Assembly (NCBI RefSeq): GCF_051903925.1
Contig: NZ_CP173678.1
Span: 2,294,001 to 2,358,000 of the forward strand
From: G051903925 sp051903925
GTDB lineage: Bacteria; Pseudomonadota; Alphaproteobacteria; Zavarziniales; Zavarziniaceae
Direction of reading: 5' to 3'
Length of the DNA stretch: 64,000 nucleotides
Shown here: positions 9,094 through 17,800 of the stretch, piece by piece
Numbering within the stretch: the first letter of the stretch is position 1
Layout of the letters: every line of letters begins with the position of its first letter
Notes under the pieces: model-generated
Told to the model about the DNA's origin: nothing
The model's input: only the letters and a program-made list of their open reading frames with translations
Databases searched by the model: none
Program-made: the position numbers and the translations under genes

Positions 9094-9993
9094 ATGGCCA
9101 TGAGCTACGAGGCGATCCGCAAGCTGGTCAGCCGGTCGGAGCGGCGCGACGGTGCGCTGCACCTGACCTTCCTGTGCCCCGAGACGGGCGCCCATGTGAT
9201 CGCCAGCGTCGACTTGGACGGCGAGGGGGCGCGGGGCGTGGGTGCTGCCCGCGGGGCCGTGGCCCAGGCCATCCGCTTCGGCACGCGGCGACCCGACCGC
9301 AGCGACCAGCCGGGCGCCGGGCTGGAGGACCAGGGTCCGGGCGACGTGGCCGAGCGCGACGCCGTCGTCCGCGCGTTCCGGAAGGTTCATGCCTTCTTCT
9401 CCTGGGATCCGGTGGCACAGCGCTGGTCCGCCGCCCGCATCCACGAGGACGCGGGCCCGATGATCCGGCAGTTGCATGCCCATCCGGTGCACAGCGATGC
9501 CGAGCAGGAACTGCTGGTGCGCATCCTGGCCGACATCGCCCAGGCCGATGGCAAGGCAGACGCCCAGGAGATGGCCTTCCTGGAGGAGATCGCGGCGGTG
9601 GACGATGGGACCGCCCGCCGCCTGGCCGGCCTGGGCCGGCCCAGCCTCAACGACCTGGCGGTCGTCAGTGACGCCGGGACCCGGCGCACGATGCTGATGC
9701 TGGCCTGGGCGCTGGCCTTCACGGACGAGGAACTGAAGCCCGGCGAGCGGCAGGAACTGGAATACCTGCGCGGCGGGCTTGGCATCAGTGCCAACCAGGC
9801 GGCGGAACTGCGCCAGGCCGCCGCGCGCTTCGTCCTCGACACCGTCGTCGCCAACACACTCGCCAGCGGGCCGGTCCTGGCGTGGGAGATGCGGATGCTG
9901 CACGAATCCGCCGATCATCTGGGCCTGCCGGCGGAGGAGGTTGAACTTTCGGTTGCGGCGCACCGCCGCCGGTTCAGCGCCGCGGCCGCCTGA
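9094..9993 (+). CDS. TerB-like (tellurite resistance TerB fold) protein
   Basis: This 299-residue cytoplasmic protein starts at ATG 9094, fixed by GGAGGG 7 bp upstream. The N-terminal ~80 residues (AIRKLVSRSERRDGALHLTF, CPETG) are an unrecognised beta-rich segment. From about residue 140 there is an all-helical TerB-like domain: AEQELLVRILADIAQADGKAD, then EMAFLEEI, and a second half with FTDEELKPGERQELEYL. TerB domains carry acidic metal-binding residues, and the ADGKAD loop fits that. The family is linked to metal stress and membrane surveillance, but the role here is unproven. It diverges from an unknown 566-residue gene. Confidence 0.75.
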   Translation: MAMSYEAIRKLVSRSERRDGALHLTFLCPETGAHVIASVDLDGEGARGVGAARGAVAQAIRFGTRRPDRSDQPGAGLEDQGPGDVAERDAVVRAFRKVHAFFSWDPVAQRWSAARIHEDAGPMIRQLHAHPVHSDAEQELLVRILADIAQADGKADAQEMAFLEEIAAVDDGTARRLAGLGRPSLNDLAVVSDAGTRRTMLMLAWALAFTDEELKPGERQELEYLRGGLGISANQAAELRQAAARFVLDTVVANTLASGPVLAWEMRMLHESADHLGLPAEEVELSVAAHRRRFSAAAA

Positions 9994-10109
9994 TCGGGCG
10001 GCTGGGGTGCGTCCGGCGACAGGCCGAATTCCGCAAACTTTCGTCGGAACCTTTCTGCACTCCCTCCCTTAGTGACCGCATCGGTTCTGAGGGCACAAGG
10101 AGACAGAAA

Positions 10110-10706
10110 ATGAAGTTCAAGACCTCGATCATGGCCGCGGCCCTGCTCGCCTCCGCCTCGGGCATCGCGCTGGCCGAGAGCACGACGACGGCGCCGGCCG
10201 TGGCCCCCGCCCCGGGCGCCGTTGTGACGCCCGCCCCGGCGACGACGGCCGTGACCACCAGCAACGATGACGCAGTCGCGATCCAGACGGCTCCGGTCTC
10301 GCTGAGCCAGGCGATCGCCGCGGCGGAAGCCAAGGAGCCCGGCCGCACGGTCGAGGCGGAGTTCGACGCGACCAGCGACGGCCCCCGCTATGACGTGAAG
10401 CTGCTGACCGAGAACAAGCTGATCGAGTACACGATCGACGGCACCAACGGGAACATCCTGGACGCGGCTGACCAGATCATCGAGGTGTACTTCACGTCGA
10501 TGACGCCGGGCGACATCCGCGAGGCCAAGGTCGGCCTGACCGACGCGATCAAGGCGGCCGAGACCCATGCCGGTGGCAAGGCGATCGACGCCGAGGCCAG
10601 CAAGATGGATGACGGCCTGCTCTACACCGTGACGGTGGCGGCAGCGGACGGCACCAGCAAGGACATCCTCGTCAACGGCAATGACGGCCGCGTGAAGGAG
10701 GACTAA
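10110..10706 (+). CDS. Secreted protein with two PepSY domains
   Basis: This 198-residue protein begins with a Sec signal peptide (MKFKTSIMAAALLASASGIALA) cleaved near residue 22. An Ala/Pro/Thr-rich linker follows. Two PepSY repeats follow at about residues 63-126 and 135-198; both show the order Ala-rich helix, then LLTENKLIEYTIDGTNG or VAAADGTSKDILVNGNDG. PepSY domains in the periplasm are thought to act as protease inhibitors or chaperone-like modules. AAGGAGA at 10097-10103 is the ribosome-binding site. Its stop overlaps the stop of convergent queG by 4 bp. Confidence 0.85.
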   Translation: MKFKTSIMAAALLASASGIALAESTTTAPAVAPAPGAVVTPAPATTAVTTSNDDAVAIQTAPVSLSQAIAAAEAKEPGRTVEAEFDATSDGPRYDVKLLTENKLIEYTIDGTNGNILDAADQIIEVYFTSMTPGDIREAKVGLTDAIKAAETHAGGKAIDAEASKMDDGLLYTVTVAAADGTSKDILVNGNDGRVKED

Positions 10707-11884
10707 GTCCCCAAGCCTTCCGCTTCCGGTGCCGCCCGCACGGTGGCACCGGCGGCGGGCTGGGGTGGATGCGACCATTCGTGAAGGACGGTGGCGTCCG
10801 CCTCGCGCGGGGTTCGCGCCTGGCGCTCCACGGCGAAAGCCGCGGGCGCCAGTCGCGCGAGTGCCCAGACGGCGGCGCCCCGCACCACGGGCGCCGGGTC
10901 GTCGAGAAGCGGCAGCAGGGTGGCCGCCAGATGCGGCGCACCCGAATTGCCGATGGCCAAGGCCACGTTGCGCACGAAGCGTACGCGGCCGATCCGCTTT
11001 ATTGCGTTTTGCGCAAAGACCTGTCGGAAACCGGCGTCGTCCAGCTGGGCCAGGTCGGCCAGCTCGGGCCATTGCAGCTCGATCCGGGGACGCAGCTGCA
11101 ATTCATGTGAAAGTTGCGCCCACTTGTTCCAGGGACAGGCAGCGAGGCAATCGTCGCAGCCATAGATCCGGTTTCCCATTGACGCCCGGAACTCGGCCGG
11201 GATCGGTCCGGAATGCTCGATGGTGAGGTAGGACAGGCAGCGCCGCGCATCCAGTTCATAGGGTGCGGGAAATGCATCCGTGGGGCATGCCGCCAGGCAG
11301 GCGCGGCACGATCCGCAATGATCCGCCTCGGCCCCGGTCGGCTCCAGGGCGGCAGCGCTGTAGAGGACCCCCAGGAACAGCCACGAGCCGAAGCCGCGCG
11401 AGACCACGTTGGTATGGCGACCCTGCCAGCCCAGGCCCGCCGCCTGGGCCAGCGGCTTTTCCGCAACCGGCGCCGTGTCGACGAAGACCTTCAACTCCGC
11501 GCCCGTCGCCTTGCCCAGCCAGCCGGCGAAGCGCTTCAGCCTGCCCTTCACCAGGTCGTGATAGTCGCGCCCCTGGGCATAGACCGAAATCGCGCCGCGC
11601 GTCCGATGGGCCAGGACCGCCCGGGGATCCTGGGGCGGCCCGTAGTTCTGGCCGACGACGACGACGGAGCGCACGCCGGGCCACAGTGCGGCCGGACGCC
11701 CACGCTGTTCCGCGCGGTCGGCGAGCCAGGCCATGGTGCCGTGGCGCCCTGCGGCCAGGAACGCCTCCAGCCGGGCCGGAACCTCGGCGATCGCATCGGG
11801 GGTCGTGATGCCGGCCGCGTCGAAGCCATGGGCCAGGGCCTGGTCGATCACCTGCCGTGTCGTCGGCGGGCGCGCGACCCTCAT
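10703..11884 (-). CDS. queG: Epoxyqueuosine reductase QueG
   Basis: QueG reduces epoxyqueuosine to queuosine in tRNA using cobalamin and two [4Fe-4S] clusters. The 393-residue protein has the N-terminal cobalamin domain (RSVVVVGQNYG, YAQGRDYHD), the substrate region GLGWQGRHTNVVSRGFGSW, and the Cys motifs CGSCRACLAACPTDA and CDDCLAACPW. A HEAT-like C-terminal segment (DDPAPVVRGAAVWALARLA) completes the family architecture. It lies 15 bp after a glutathione S-transferase gene on the same strand, so the two are probably co-transcribed. Confidence 0.96.
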   Translation of the reverse strand: MRVARPPTTRQVIDQALAHGFDAAGITTPDAIAEVPARLEAFLAAGRHGTMAWLADRAEQRGRPAALWPGVRSVVVVGQNYGPPQDPRAVLAHRTRGAISVYAQGRDYHDLVKGRLKRFAGWLGKATGAELKVFVDTAPVAEKPLAQAAGLGWQGRHTNVVSRGFGSWLFLGVLYSAAALEPTGAEADHCGSCRACLAACPTDAFPAPYELDARRCLSYLTIEHSGPIPAEFRASMGNRIYGCDDCLAACPWNKWAQLSHELQLRPRIELQWPELADLAQLDDAGFRQVFAQNAIKRIGRVRFVRNVALAIGNSGAPHLAATLLPLLDDPAPVVRGAAVWALARLAPAAFAVERQARTPREADATVLHEWSHPPQPAAGATVRAAPEAEGLGT

Positions 11885-11899
11885 GGCCGCGCCGCGGCG

Positions 11900-12568
11900 T
11901 CAGAAATCCAGGTCCGCATAGTGGCGCGGGGGGCTGACGCCGCTGACGCTGTCGGCCAGCAGGGGACGGAAGCTGGGCCGCGACTTGACGCGGGCATACC
12001 AGTCTTTGGCCGCCTCGTGCCCGTCCCAGCGGACGTCACCGACATAGTCGACGCAGGACAATTGCGTCGCCGCGGCGATGTCGGCCAGGCTGAAGGCATC
12101 GCCTGCCAGCCATTTCCGCCGCTCCGTCAGGAAGCCGATATAGTCCAGGTGATAGGCGATATTGTGCAGGCCCGCGCGGATCGCGCCGGACGACGGCGTC
12201 CCCAGGCCCATGAAGCGCTTGGTCACCTTCTCCCATACCAGGTTCTGCGTCACCTCGGCGTGGAACTTGAGGTCGAACCAGGCGACAAGGCGGCGCGTCT
12301 CGGCCCGCTGGGCGGCGTCGAACCCCAGCAGCGGCCGGTTGGGATAGACCTCGTCCAGATACTCGACGATCGCGGCGCTGTCGGCCAGCACCTCGCCATT
12401 CTCGTCGACCAGCACGGGCACCTGGCCGGCGGGGTTCAGGGCCAGGAACTCCTCACGCCGTTCCCAGACCTTCTCGACCTGAAGGTCGAAGTCCAGCCCC
12501 TTTTCGGCCAGGACGACCCGGACCTTGCGCGAGAAGGGGGAAAGCGGAATGTGGAACAGAACCCTCAT
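11900..12568 (-). CDS. Glutathione S-transferase family protein
   Basis: The start is the ATG at 12568, which gives a classic thioredoxin-fold N terminus (MRVLFHIPLSPFSRKVRVVL). The protein is then 222 residues, the normal GST length. The N-terminal glutathione-binding half has NPAGQVPVLVDENGEVLADSAAI, with the cis-Pro in QVPVL and the Asp-Ser pair that contacts glutathione. The C-terminal helical domain contains FSLADIAAATQLS. The substrate is unknown. It sits directly upstream of queG in the same direction. Confidence 0.93.
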   Translation of the reverse strand: MRVLFHIPLSPFSRKVRVVLAEKGLDFDLQVEKVWERREEFLALNPAGQVPVLVDENGEVLADSAAIVEYLDEVYPNRPLLGFDAAQRAETRRLVAWFDLKFHAEVTQNLVWEKVTKRFMGLGTPSSGAIRAGLHNIAYHLDYIGFLTERRKWLAGDAFSLADIAAATQLSCVDYVGDVRWDGHEAAKDWYARVKSRPSFRPLLADSVSGVSPPRHYADLDF

Positions 12569-12823
12569 GCGCACCAACGACAGCCAACCCTGGGAATGCT
12601 CGGGTGCAGGTGGCGGCCTGGGTCGCCCCCGCTGGCCCAAGAACTAGCACGTTCTCCCGGCGCGGAAAGCCATCGGAATCTGCGAACGTCCCGCGACAGG
12701 CCAAACTGGAATGCGCTACAAGTTCGCCCGGAATGTGCCGGCTCGGCCGTCCTGCACGGGCCAGGCATGGAGTTTGAACGACGGGTCCGCGATGCGGGGA
12801 CCCCAGGGGAAGGAAGGCAAAGG

Positions 12824-14401
12824 GTGCTGGATCACGCGCGCATGAGCACGCTGGGCGACACGGTCCGCTTTCACGGCGAGACCCGGCCCGACAAGGTGGC
12901 ATTGCAGTTCGAAGGGCGCCTGACCACCTTTGCCGAGCTGGATCGCCATACCAACCAGGTGGCCAACGCGCTGATCGCGGCCGGCCTGAAGAAGGGCGAC
13001 CGCATCGCCTATTTCGGCAAGAACAGCGACCATTATTTCGAGACCTGGCTGGGCGCCACCAAGGCGGGCGTGGTCATGGTGCCGGTCGGCTGGCGCCTGG
13101 CGCCGCCGGAGGCCGCCTACATCATCGACAATGCCGAGGCACCGATCGTCTTCGTCGGGCCGGAGTTCACGGCCGCCATGCGCGCGGTCGCGGGCGACAT
13201 GCCCCGGGTCAAGACGTACATCGCGATGGAAGGCGGCGTGCCCGACTGGCCGGCCTATGAGGTCTGGCGCGATGCCCAGCCCGCGACCGACCCCGGCGTG
13301 GTCGTCGAGCCGAAGGACGTGGCGATCCAGCTCTATACTTCCGGCACGACCGGCCGGCCCAAGGGCGCGATGCTGAGCCATGCCAACCTGACCTCCAGCC
13401 GCAACCGCGAGGGCGAGATGCTGCCCTGGGAGACGTGGGCGGAAGATGACATCAGCCTGATCGCCATGCCGGTCAGCCATATCGGCGGCAGCGGCTGGGG
13501 CCTGGCCAGCATCTTCAACGGAGCCAAGGGCGTCGTCGCGCGCGAGTTCAATCCGCTGGCCGTCCTCGACTTCATCGAGCACGACAAGGTCAGCAAGATG
13601 TTCATGGTGCCGGCCGCCATGCAGATCGTGCTGCGCGACCCGCGCTCGCGCCAGGTCGACTATTCGCGCCTGAAGTACATGCTTTATGGCGCCTCGCCCA
13701 TTCCGCTGGAACTGCTGCGCGAGGGGATCGAGGTCTTCAAGTGCGGCTTCGTCCAGGTCTATGGCATGACCGAGACGACGGGCTCCATCGTGGGCCTGCC
13801 GCCGGAGGACCACAGCCCGGCCGGCACGCCGCGCATGCGCTCCGCCGGCAAGCCGCTGCCGGGCGTCGAGATCGCGATCCTGGACGAACACGGCAATCGC
13901 CTGCCCGCGGGCGAGGTGGGCGAGATCGCCACCCGCTCGAAGAACAACATGGTCGGCTACTGGAAGCTGGAGGAGGCGACGGCCAAGACGATCGACGCGG
14001 ACGGCTGGCTGCGCACCGGCGATGCCGGCTACATGGACGCGGACGGCTATGTCTATGTCCATGACCGGGTCAAGGACATGATCATCTCCGGCGGCGAGAA
14101 CGTCTATCCGGCCGAGGTCGAGAGCGCCATCTACGGCCACCCGGCCGTGGCCGAGGTCGCGGTGATCGGCGTGCCGGACGAGAAGTGGGGCGAGGCGGTC
14201 AAGGCGATCGTGGTCGCGAAGCCGGGGCAGACGATCGACCCGGACGACATCATCGGCTGGGCCCGCGCCCGCATCGCCGCCTTCAAGAGCCCCAAGTCGG
14301 TCGACGTGATCGAGATCCTGCCCCGCAATGCGTCGGGCAAGATCCTGCGCAAGGACCTGCGCGAGCCGTACTGGGCCGGCAAGACCCGCCGCGTGAACTG
14401 A
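12824..14401 (+). CDS. Acyl-CoA synthetase (AMP-dependent ligase, ANL superfamily)
   Basis: The enzyme activates a carboxylic acid, probably a fatty acid, to an acyl-CoA via acyl-AMP. Clear motifs are the P-loop-like LYTSGTTGRPKGAML, QVYGMTETTG, the adenylation motif LRTGDAGYMDADGYVYV, and the C-terminal GKILRKDLR lysine. The GTG at 12824 is chosen since AGGAAGG (12811-12817) is 6 bp upstream; the ATG at 12842 lacks such a site. This gives 525 residues. The frame is open much further upstream, but that stretch lies antisense to the GST gene and is not coding. The neighbouring hydrolase, thioesterase and dehydrogenase suggest lipid or aromatic acid breakdown. Confidence 0.92.
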   Translation: MLDHARMSTLGDTVRFHGETRPDKVALQFEGRLTTFAELDRHTNQVANALIAAGLKKGDRIAYFGKNSDHYFETWLGATKAGVVMVPVGWRLAPPEAAYIIDNAEAPIVFVGPEFTAAMRAVAGDMPRVKTYIAMEGGVPDWPAYEVWRDAQPATDPGVVVEPKDVAIQLYTSGTTGRPKGAMLSHANLTSSRNREGEMLPWETWAEDDISLIAMPVSHIGGSGWGLASIFNGAKGVVAREFNPLAVLDFIEHDKVSKMFMVPAAMQIVLRDPRSRQVDYSRLKYMLYGASPIPLELLREGIEVFKCGFVQVYGMTETTGSIVGLPPEDHSPAGTPRMRSAGKPLPGVEIAILDEHGNRLPAGEVGEIATRSKNNMVGYWKLEEATAKTIDADGWLRTGDAGYMDADGYVYVHDRVKDMIISGGENVYPAEVESAIYGHPAVAEVAVIGVPDEKWGEAVKAIVVAKPGQTIDPDDIIGWARARIAAFKSPKSVDVIEILPRNASGKILRKDLREPYWAGKTRRVN

Positions 14402-14425
14402 GCGCGTCTTTGCCCTTCTTTCCAC

Positions 14426-14527
14426 CCTCATCCTGAGGTGCGGAGCGAAGCGTAGCCTCGAAGGATGGGCAACCGGCGCTACGGCTGCCCATCCTTCGAG
14501 GCCCCTGCGGGGCACCTCAGGATGAGG
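14426..14527. repeat. REP-like inverted repeat, family A, copy 2
   Basis: The outer pair is CCTCATCCTGAGG (14426-14438) and CCTCAGGATGAGG (14515-14527). The inner arms CCTCGAAGGATGGGC and GCCCATCCTTCGAGG are also complementary. It lies between two plus-strand genes, 24 bp after the acyl-CoA synthetase stop, where it could shape mRNA stability or end transcription. Confidence 0.88.
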
Positions 14528-14633
14528 TTGACACTCAGGGGAGGCGCAACTTCCCCGCCAACGCTCTTCCGCGCGCGGTTATGAGCCTCTAGTCTCGCGA
14601 GCGCGAAACAAGAGCACCGCGGAGGAGGGACGC

Positions 14634-15542
14634 ATGCCCCAGGTCAAGGCGAACGGCATCACGATCGAGTACGAGAGCTTCGGGGCCGAGACGGCGCCCC
14701 CGGTGCTGCTGATCATGGGCTTCTCCGGCCAGATGACGATGTGGCCGGTCGAGCTGTGCCACGAACTGGTGGCCCGCGGCTATCGCGTGATCCGCTTCGA
14801 CAATCGCGACATCGGCCTCAGCGAGAAGCTGGATGGCATGGGCGTCCCCGACATGGGGAAGATGATGGGCGCGCTGCAGTCCGGCAGCAAGGTCGAGGCT
14901 CCCTACCAGCTGGAGGACATGGCCGCCGACGCGGTCGGCCTGCTCACCGCGCTGGGCATCGACAAGGCGCACATCGTCGGCGCCTCCATGGGCGGCATGA
15001 TCGCCCAGCTGGTGGCAGCCGAGTTCCCCGACCGCGTCCTGTCGCTGACCTCGATCATGTCGACGACCGGCAACCCGGCTTTGCCGCCGGCCAAGCCCGA
15101 GGCGATGGGCGCCCTGCTGGCGCCCCGCGCGCCCGATGGCGACTGGGATGCGATCGTGGAGCGCGGGCTGTTGTCCTGGCGCGCGATCCGCAGCCCTGGA
15201 TTCTTCGATGACGAGGCGCTGGTGCGCGAGAAGATCCTGTCTGACGCCAGGCGCTCGTACCAGGCGGGTGGCGTGGTGCGCCAGATGGCGGCGATTTGGG
15301 CCAATGGCGACCGCCGGCCCAAGCTGGCCCGCATCACCGCGCCGACCGTCGTCCTGCATGGCGGTGACGATCCCCTGGTCCCGGTCGAGGGCGGCAAGGA
15401 CACGGCCGCCAACATCGCCGGCGCCGAGCTGCGCATCATCCCCGGCATGGCGCATGACTTCCCGCTGAAGCTGGTCGGCGTCTTTGCCGACGCAGTCGAC
15501 GCCGCGGTCGCCAAGTCCCGGACCGCGAAGGCGGCGGAGTAG
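14634..15542 (+). CDS. Alpha/beta hydrolase
   Basis: This 302-residue hydrolase has the nucleophile elbow GASMGG at 116-121, so Ser118 is the predicted nucleophile. The Asp and His of the triad are likely in LHGGDDPLVP and PGMAHDFPL. An oxyanion-hole region (LLIMGFSGQ) is at residues 25-32. Similar proteins hydrolyse esters or lactones, but the substrate cannot be read from the sequence. It is flanked by two family A repeats and follows an acyl-CoA synthetase. GGAGGAGGG upstream (14621-14629) supports the ATG at 14634. Confidence 0.9.
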   Translation: MPQVKANGITIEYESFGAETAPPVLLIMGFSGQMTMWPVELCHELVARGYRVIRFDNRDIGLSEKLDGMGVPDMGKMMGALQSGSKVEAPYQLEDMAADAVGLLTALGIDKAHIVGASMGGMIAQLVAAEFPDRVLSLTSIMSTTGNPALPPAKPEAMGALLAPRAPDGDWDAIVERGLLSWRAIRSPGFFDDEALVREKILSDARRSYQAGGVVRQMAAIWANGDRRPKLARITAPTVVLHGGDDPLVPVEGGKDTAANIAGAELRIIPGMAHDFPLKLVGVFADAVDAAVAKSRTAKAAE

Positions 15543-15567
15543 GCGCGCGTTTCGAACCGAAGGCATA

Positions 15568-15680
15568 AACCACCTCATCCTGAGGAGGCCCGCAGGGCCG
15601 TCTCGAAGGGATGGGCCGCCGGTGCTGCGGCTGCCCATCCTTCGAGGTTCGCTGCGCTCGCACCTCAGGATGAGGTGGTT
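15568..15680. repeat. REP-like inverted repeat, family A, copy 3
   Basis: This is the best preserved copy. The terminal arms at 15568-15585 and 15663-15680 are complementary over 18 bp (AACCACCTCATCCTGAGG and its reverse complement). The inner arms carry CGAAGGATGGGC-like and GCCCATCCTTCGAGG sequences. It lies between convergent genes (the hydrolase and the thioesterase) and may double as a bidirectional terminator. Confidence 0.9.
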
Positions 15681-15699
15681 CTTCGGAGCGACCGAACCG

Positions 15700-16611
15700 C
15701 TAACCCAGCACCTTCACATGCGGCGCCAGCATGGCCTGTTCGGCTTCGGTGAAGCCGGCGATGCGGCGGGCTGCCAGGTCCAGGATGGCGACGACCGCCT
15801 CGCCCGCGCCGATCACGTCGCCGTGGCGCGCGTCGAACAGGAAGTGGTTGAAGCGCAGCGTCTTGCCCATCACCTCGACCAGTGCGCTGCGCCCGGCGAG
15901 CAGGTCGCCCGCGCGAACCGGCCGCACATAGCTGAAGCGCGATTCGAGGACGATGCTGCCGCGCCCCTGGTCCAGCATCTGGGCCCGGCCCAGGCCCAGC
16001 GAGTCCCACAGGTGGGGCACCCCGTCCGAGATTCGGGAGACGACATGCTGCGGCGCCATCGTGCCGTCGGCCAGGCAGTGCCAAGGCTGGACCCAGCCCC
16101 GGTGGATCGGCGCCAGGCCCAGCGCCACGGCACGCTCCAGCCTCAGCGTGGCAAGCGTCCCCTCCAGCGTCACGCTGCGCGGCGCGGCAGCGGCGGGCAG
16201 CGTGCTCGTCAGGGCGGCGGCGCGCTCGCGTTCCGCCTCGTTCCAGGCGACGAAGGCGCCGCCCTCGTAGTCCCAATGGCCGTCCAGCGCCACAAAGCTG
16301 GCCACCACCTCGTCCCCGCGGACGATCTCATGATGGCTGACGAGGCCGCGTTCGCGCATCTCGACCACACGGCTGCGCGTCCAGGTGATGTCGCCGACAC
16401 GCAGTTCCTTCAGGTAGCGCCCATGATGCGCCAGGGCGACCAGTCCCCGCCGGCGGTCGATCGCGGGGTGTCCCACCCCGATCTCATGGGCCAAGGCAGC
16501 CGTCGCCTCGCTGATCCGCGCTGTATAGAACTGCACGTTGAGGTGGGCGTTCTCGTCGCACTCCCACGCCTGGACGCCTCCCCGTCCGGTTTCGATCGTC
16601 TCAAAGGCCAT
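15700..16611 (-). CDS. Double-hotdog acyl-CoA thioesterase family protein
   Basis: This 303-residue protein contains two hotdog-fold halves. The first has CDENAHLNVQFY (Asp and Asn in a thioesterase-like active region), then LVALAHHGRYLKELRVGD. The second has DSLGLGRAQMLDQGRGSIVLESRFSY-type sequence, then VRPVRAGDLLAGRSALVEV. Such proteins hydrolyse acyl-CoA thioesters. Its neighbours (acyl-CoA synthetase, hydrolase, dehydrogenase) support a role in acyl-CoA metabolism. It is convergent with the hydrolase gene and divergent from the SDR gene at 16748. The specific substrate is unknown. Confidence 0.82.
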   Translation of the reverse strand: MAFETIETGRGGVQAWECDENAHLNVQFYTARISEATAALAHEIGVGHPAIDRRRGLVALAHHGRYLKELRVGDITWTRSRVVEMRERGLVSHHEIVRGDEVVASFVALDGHWDYEGGAFVAWNEAERERAAALTSTLPAAAAPRSVTLEGTLATLRLERAVALGLAPIHRGWVQPWHCLADGTMAPQHVVSRISDGVPHLWDSLGLGRAQMLDQGRGSIVLESRFSYVRPVRAGDLLAGRSALVEVMGKTLRFNHFLFDARHGDVIGAGEAVVAILDLAARRIAGFTEAEQAMLAPHVKVLG

Positions 16612-16747
16612 CCTGTCGCCACCTGTCCCTTCGCATCCGTGCCCGCTTCATGCCGCGCATGGGATCGCGACGCAAATCTGGAATAGACTTCCGCCGTCAC
16701 GAAATCGGACCCGCGGGGAAGCGGGCCGGCGAACGGGAGGGCACGAC

Positions 16748-17656
16748 ATGTCGGAAGGCTTGCGGGACAAGGTGATCGTGGTGACGGGCGGCGGACGTGG
16801 CATCGGGCGCGACATCGCCCTGACCGCCGCGGCAGAGGGCGCGCGCGTCGTTGTGAACGACACCGGTGCCGGCCTGGACGGGGCGCCGGGCGATGCGGCC
16901 TGCGCGCAATCCGTGGTCGACGAGATCAAGGCCGCGGGAGGCCACGCCATTGCCGACACCCACTCCGTCGCCGAACCGGGCGAGGCGGAGGCGATCATCG
17001 CCGGCGCGGTGCAGGCCTTTGGCCGGGTCGACGGGGTCGTCAACAATGCGGGCATCCTGCGCGACCGCATGTTCTGGAAGATGAGCTTCAACGACTTCGA
17101 CGCGGTGATGAAGGTGCACCTCTATGGCGCCTTCAACGTCAGCCGCGCCGCGGCCCAGCATTTCCGGGAACAGCAGTCGGGCGCCTTCGTCCACATCACC
17201 TCGACCTCCGGGCTCGTCGGCAATGTGGGCCAGGCGAACTATGCGGCGGCGAAGCTGGGGCTGGTCGGCCTGTCGCGCTCGATTGCGACCGACATGGCGC
17301 GCGCCGGCATCCGCTCCAACGCCATCGCGCCCTTTGCCATGACGCGCATGGTGCTGTCGATTCCCGGCCTGGACACGCCGGAATTCCGCGAGAAGAACAA
17401 GGAGATGGCGCCGGCCAAGATCGCGCCGCTGGCGGCCTTCCTGCTGGGCGACGACGCGCGCGAGGTTTCGGGCCAGGTCTTTGCCGTGCGCGGCAACGAG
17501 ATTTCGGTGATGAGCCAGTCCCGGCCCCTCAAGACCGTGCACGACGCCCGCGGCTGGACGCAGGAGACGCTGGCCAACCGCTTCCTGCCCAATGTGAAGA
17601 GCACGCTCTATTCGCTGGAAACGACCAACGAGGTCTTTGCCGGCGAGGTGATCTGA
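16748..17656 (+). CDS. Short-chain dehydrogenase/reductase
   Basis: This 302-residue NAD(P)-dependent oxidoreductase starts at the ATG 16748, with GGGAGGG about 6 bp upstream. The cofactor motif TGGGRGIGR is near residues 14-22, and NNAG and the catalytic YAAAK are present (NVGQANYAAAKLGLVGLSR). The C-terminal extension (AVRGNEISVMSQSRPLKTV) resembles the dehydrogenase domain of peroxisomal multifunctional enzyme type 2 and related 3-hydroxyacyl-CoA dehydrogenases. This fits the acyl-CoA context. The frame extends upstream without a better start. Confidence 0.92.
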   Translation: MSEGLRDKVIVVTGGGRGIGRDIALTAAAEGARVVVNDTGAGLDGAPGDAACAQSVVDEIKAAGGHAIADTHSVAEPGEAEAIIAGAVQAFGRVDGVVNNAGILRDRMFWKMSFNDFDAVMKVHLYGAFNVSRAAAQHFREQQSGAFVHITSTSGLVGNVGQANYAAAKLGLVGLSRSIATDMARAGIRSNAIAPFAMTRMVLSIPGLDTPEFREKNKEMAPAKIAPLAAFLLGDDAREVSGQVFAVRGNEISVMSQSRPLKTVHDARGWTQETLANRFLPNVKSTLYSLETTNEVFAGEVI

Positions 17657-17676
17657 GGGGGCGTCACCATCCGCGC

Positions 17677-17793
17677 ATGATGCTTCGAGACGGCCTTCGG
17701 CCTCCTCAGCATGACGCCTTGGGTTTTGTTGAGCATTCCCAACAGGCGTCATGCTGAGGAGCCGCCGAAAGGCGGCGTCTCGAAGGATGCTGG
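17677..17793. repeat. REP-like inverted repeat, family B
   Basis: This nested inverted repeat has inner arms CTCCTCAGCATGACGCC (17702-17718) and its exact complement at 17745-17761. The outer arms are TTCGAGACG (17684-17692) and CGTCTCGAA (17776-17784). It shares the CGTCTCGAAGGATG core with family A but its terminal sequence differs. It lies between convergent genes (SDR and wrbA). Confidence 0.85.
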
Positions 17794-17800
17794 CGCGACG

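Noticed and set aside
10021..10109. Possible general-stress (EcfG-type) promoter before the PepSY gene from GGAAC at 10046-10050.
   Set aside because: No GTT-type -10 was found at the required spacing of 16-18 bp.
11213..12823. A long plus-strand extension upstream of the acyl-CoA synthetase.
   Set aside because: It lies antisense to queG and the GST gene. The synthetase start is fixed by AGGAAGG before GTG 12824.
2456..17793. Possible CRISPR array from repeated inverted repeats.
   Set aside because: The copies are far apart, about 100 bp long, with no regular spacers and no cas genes.
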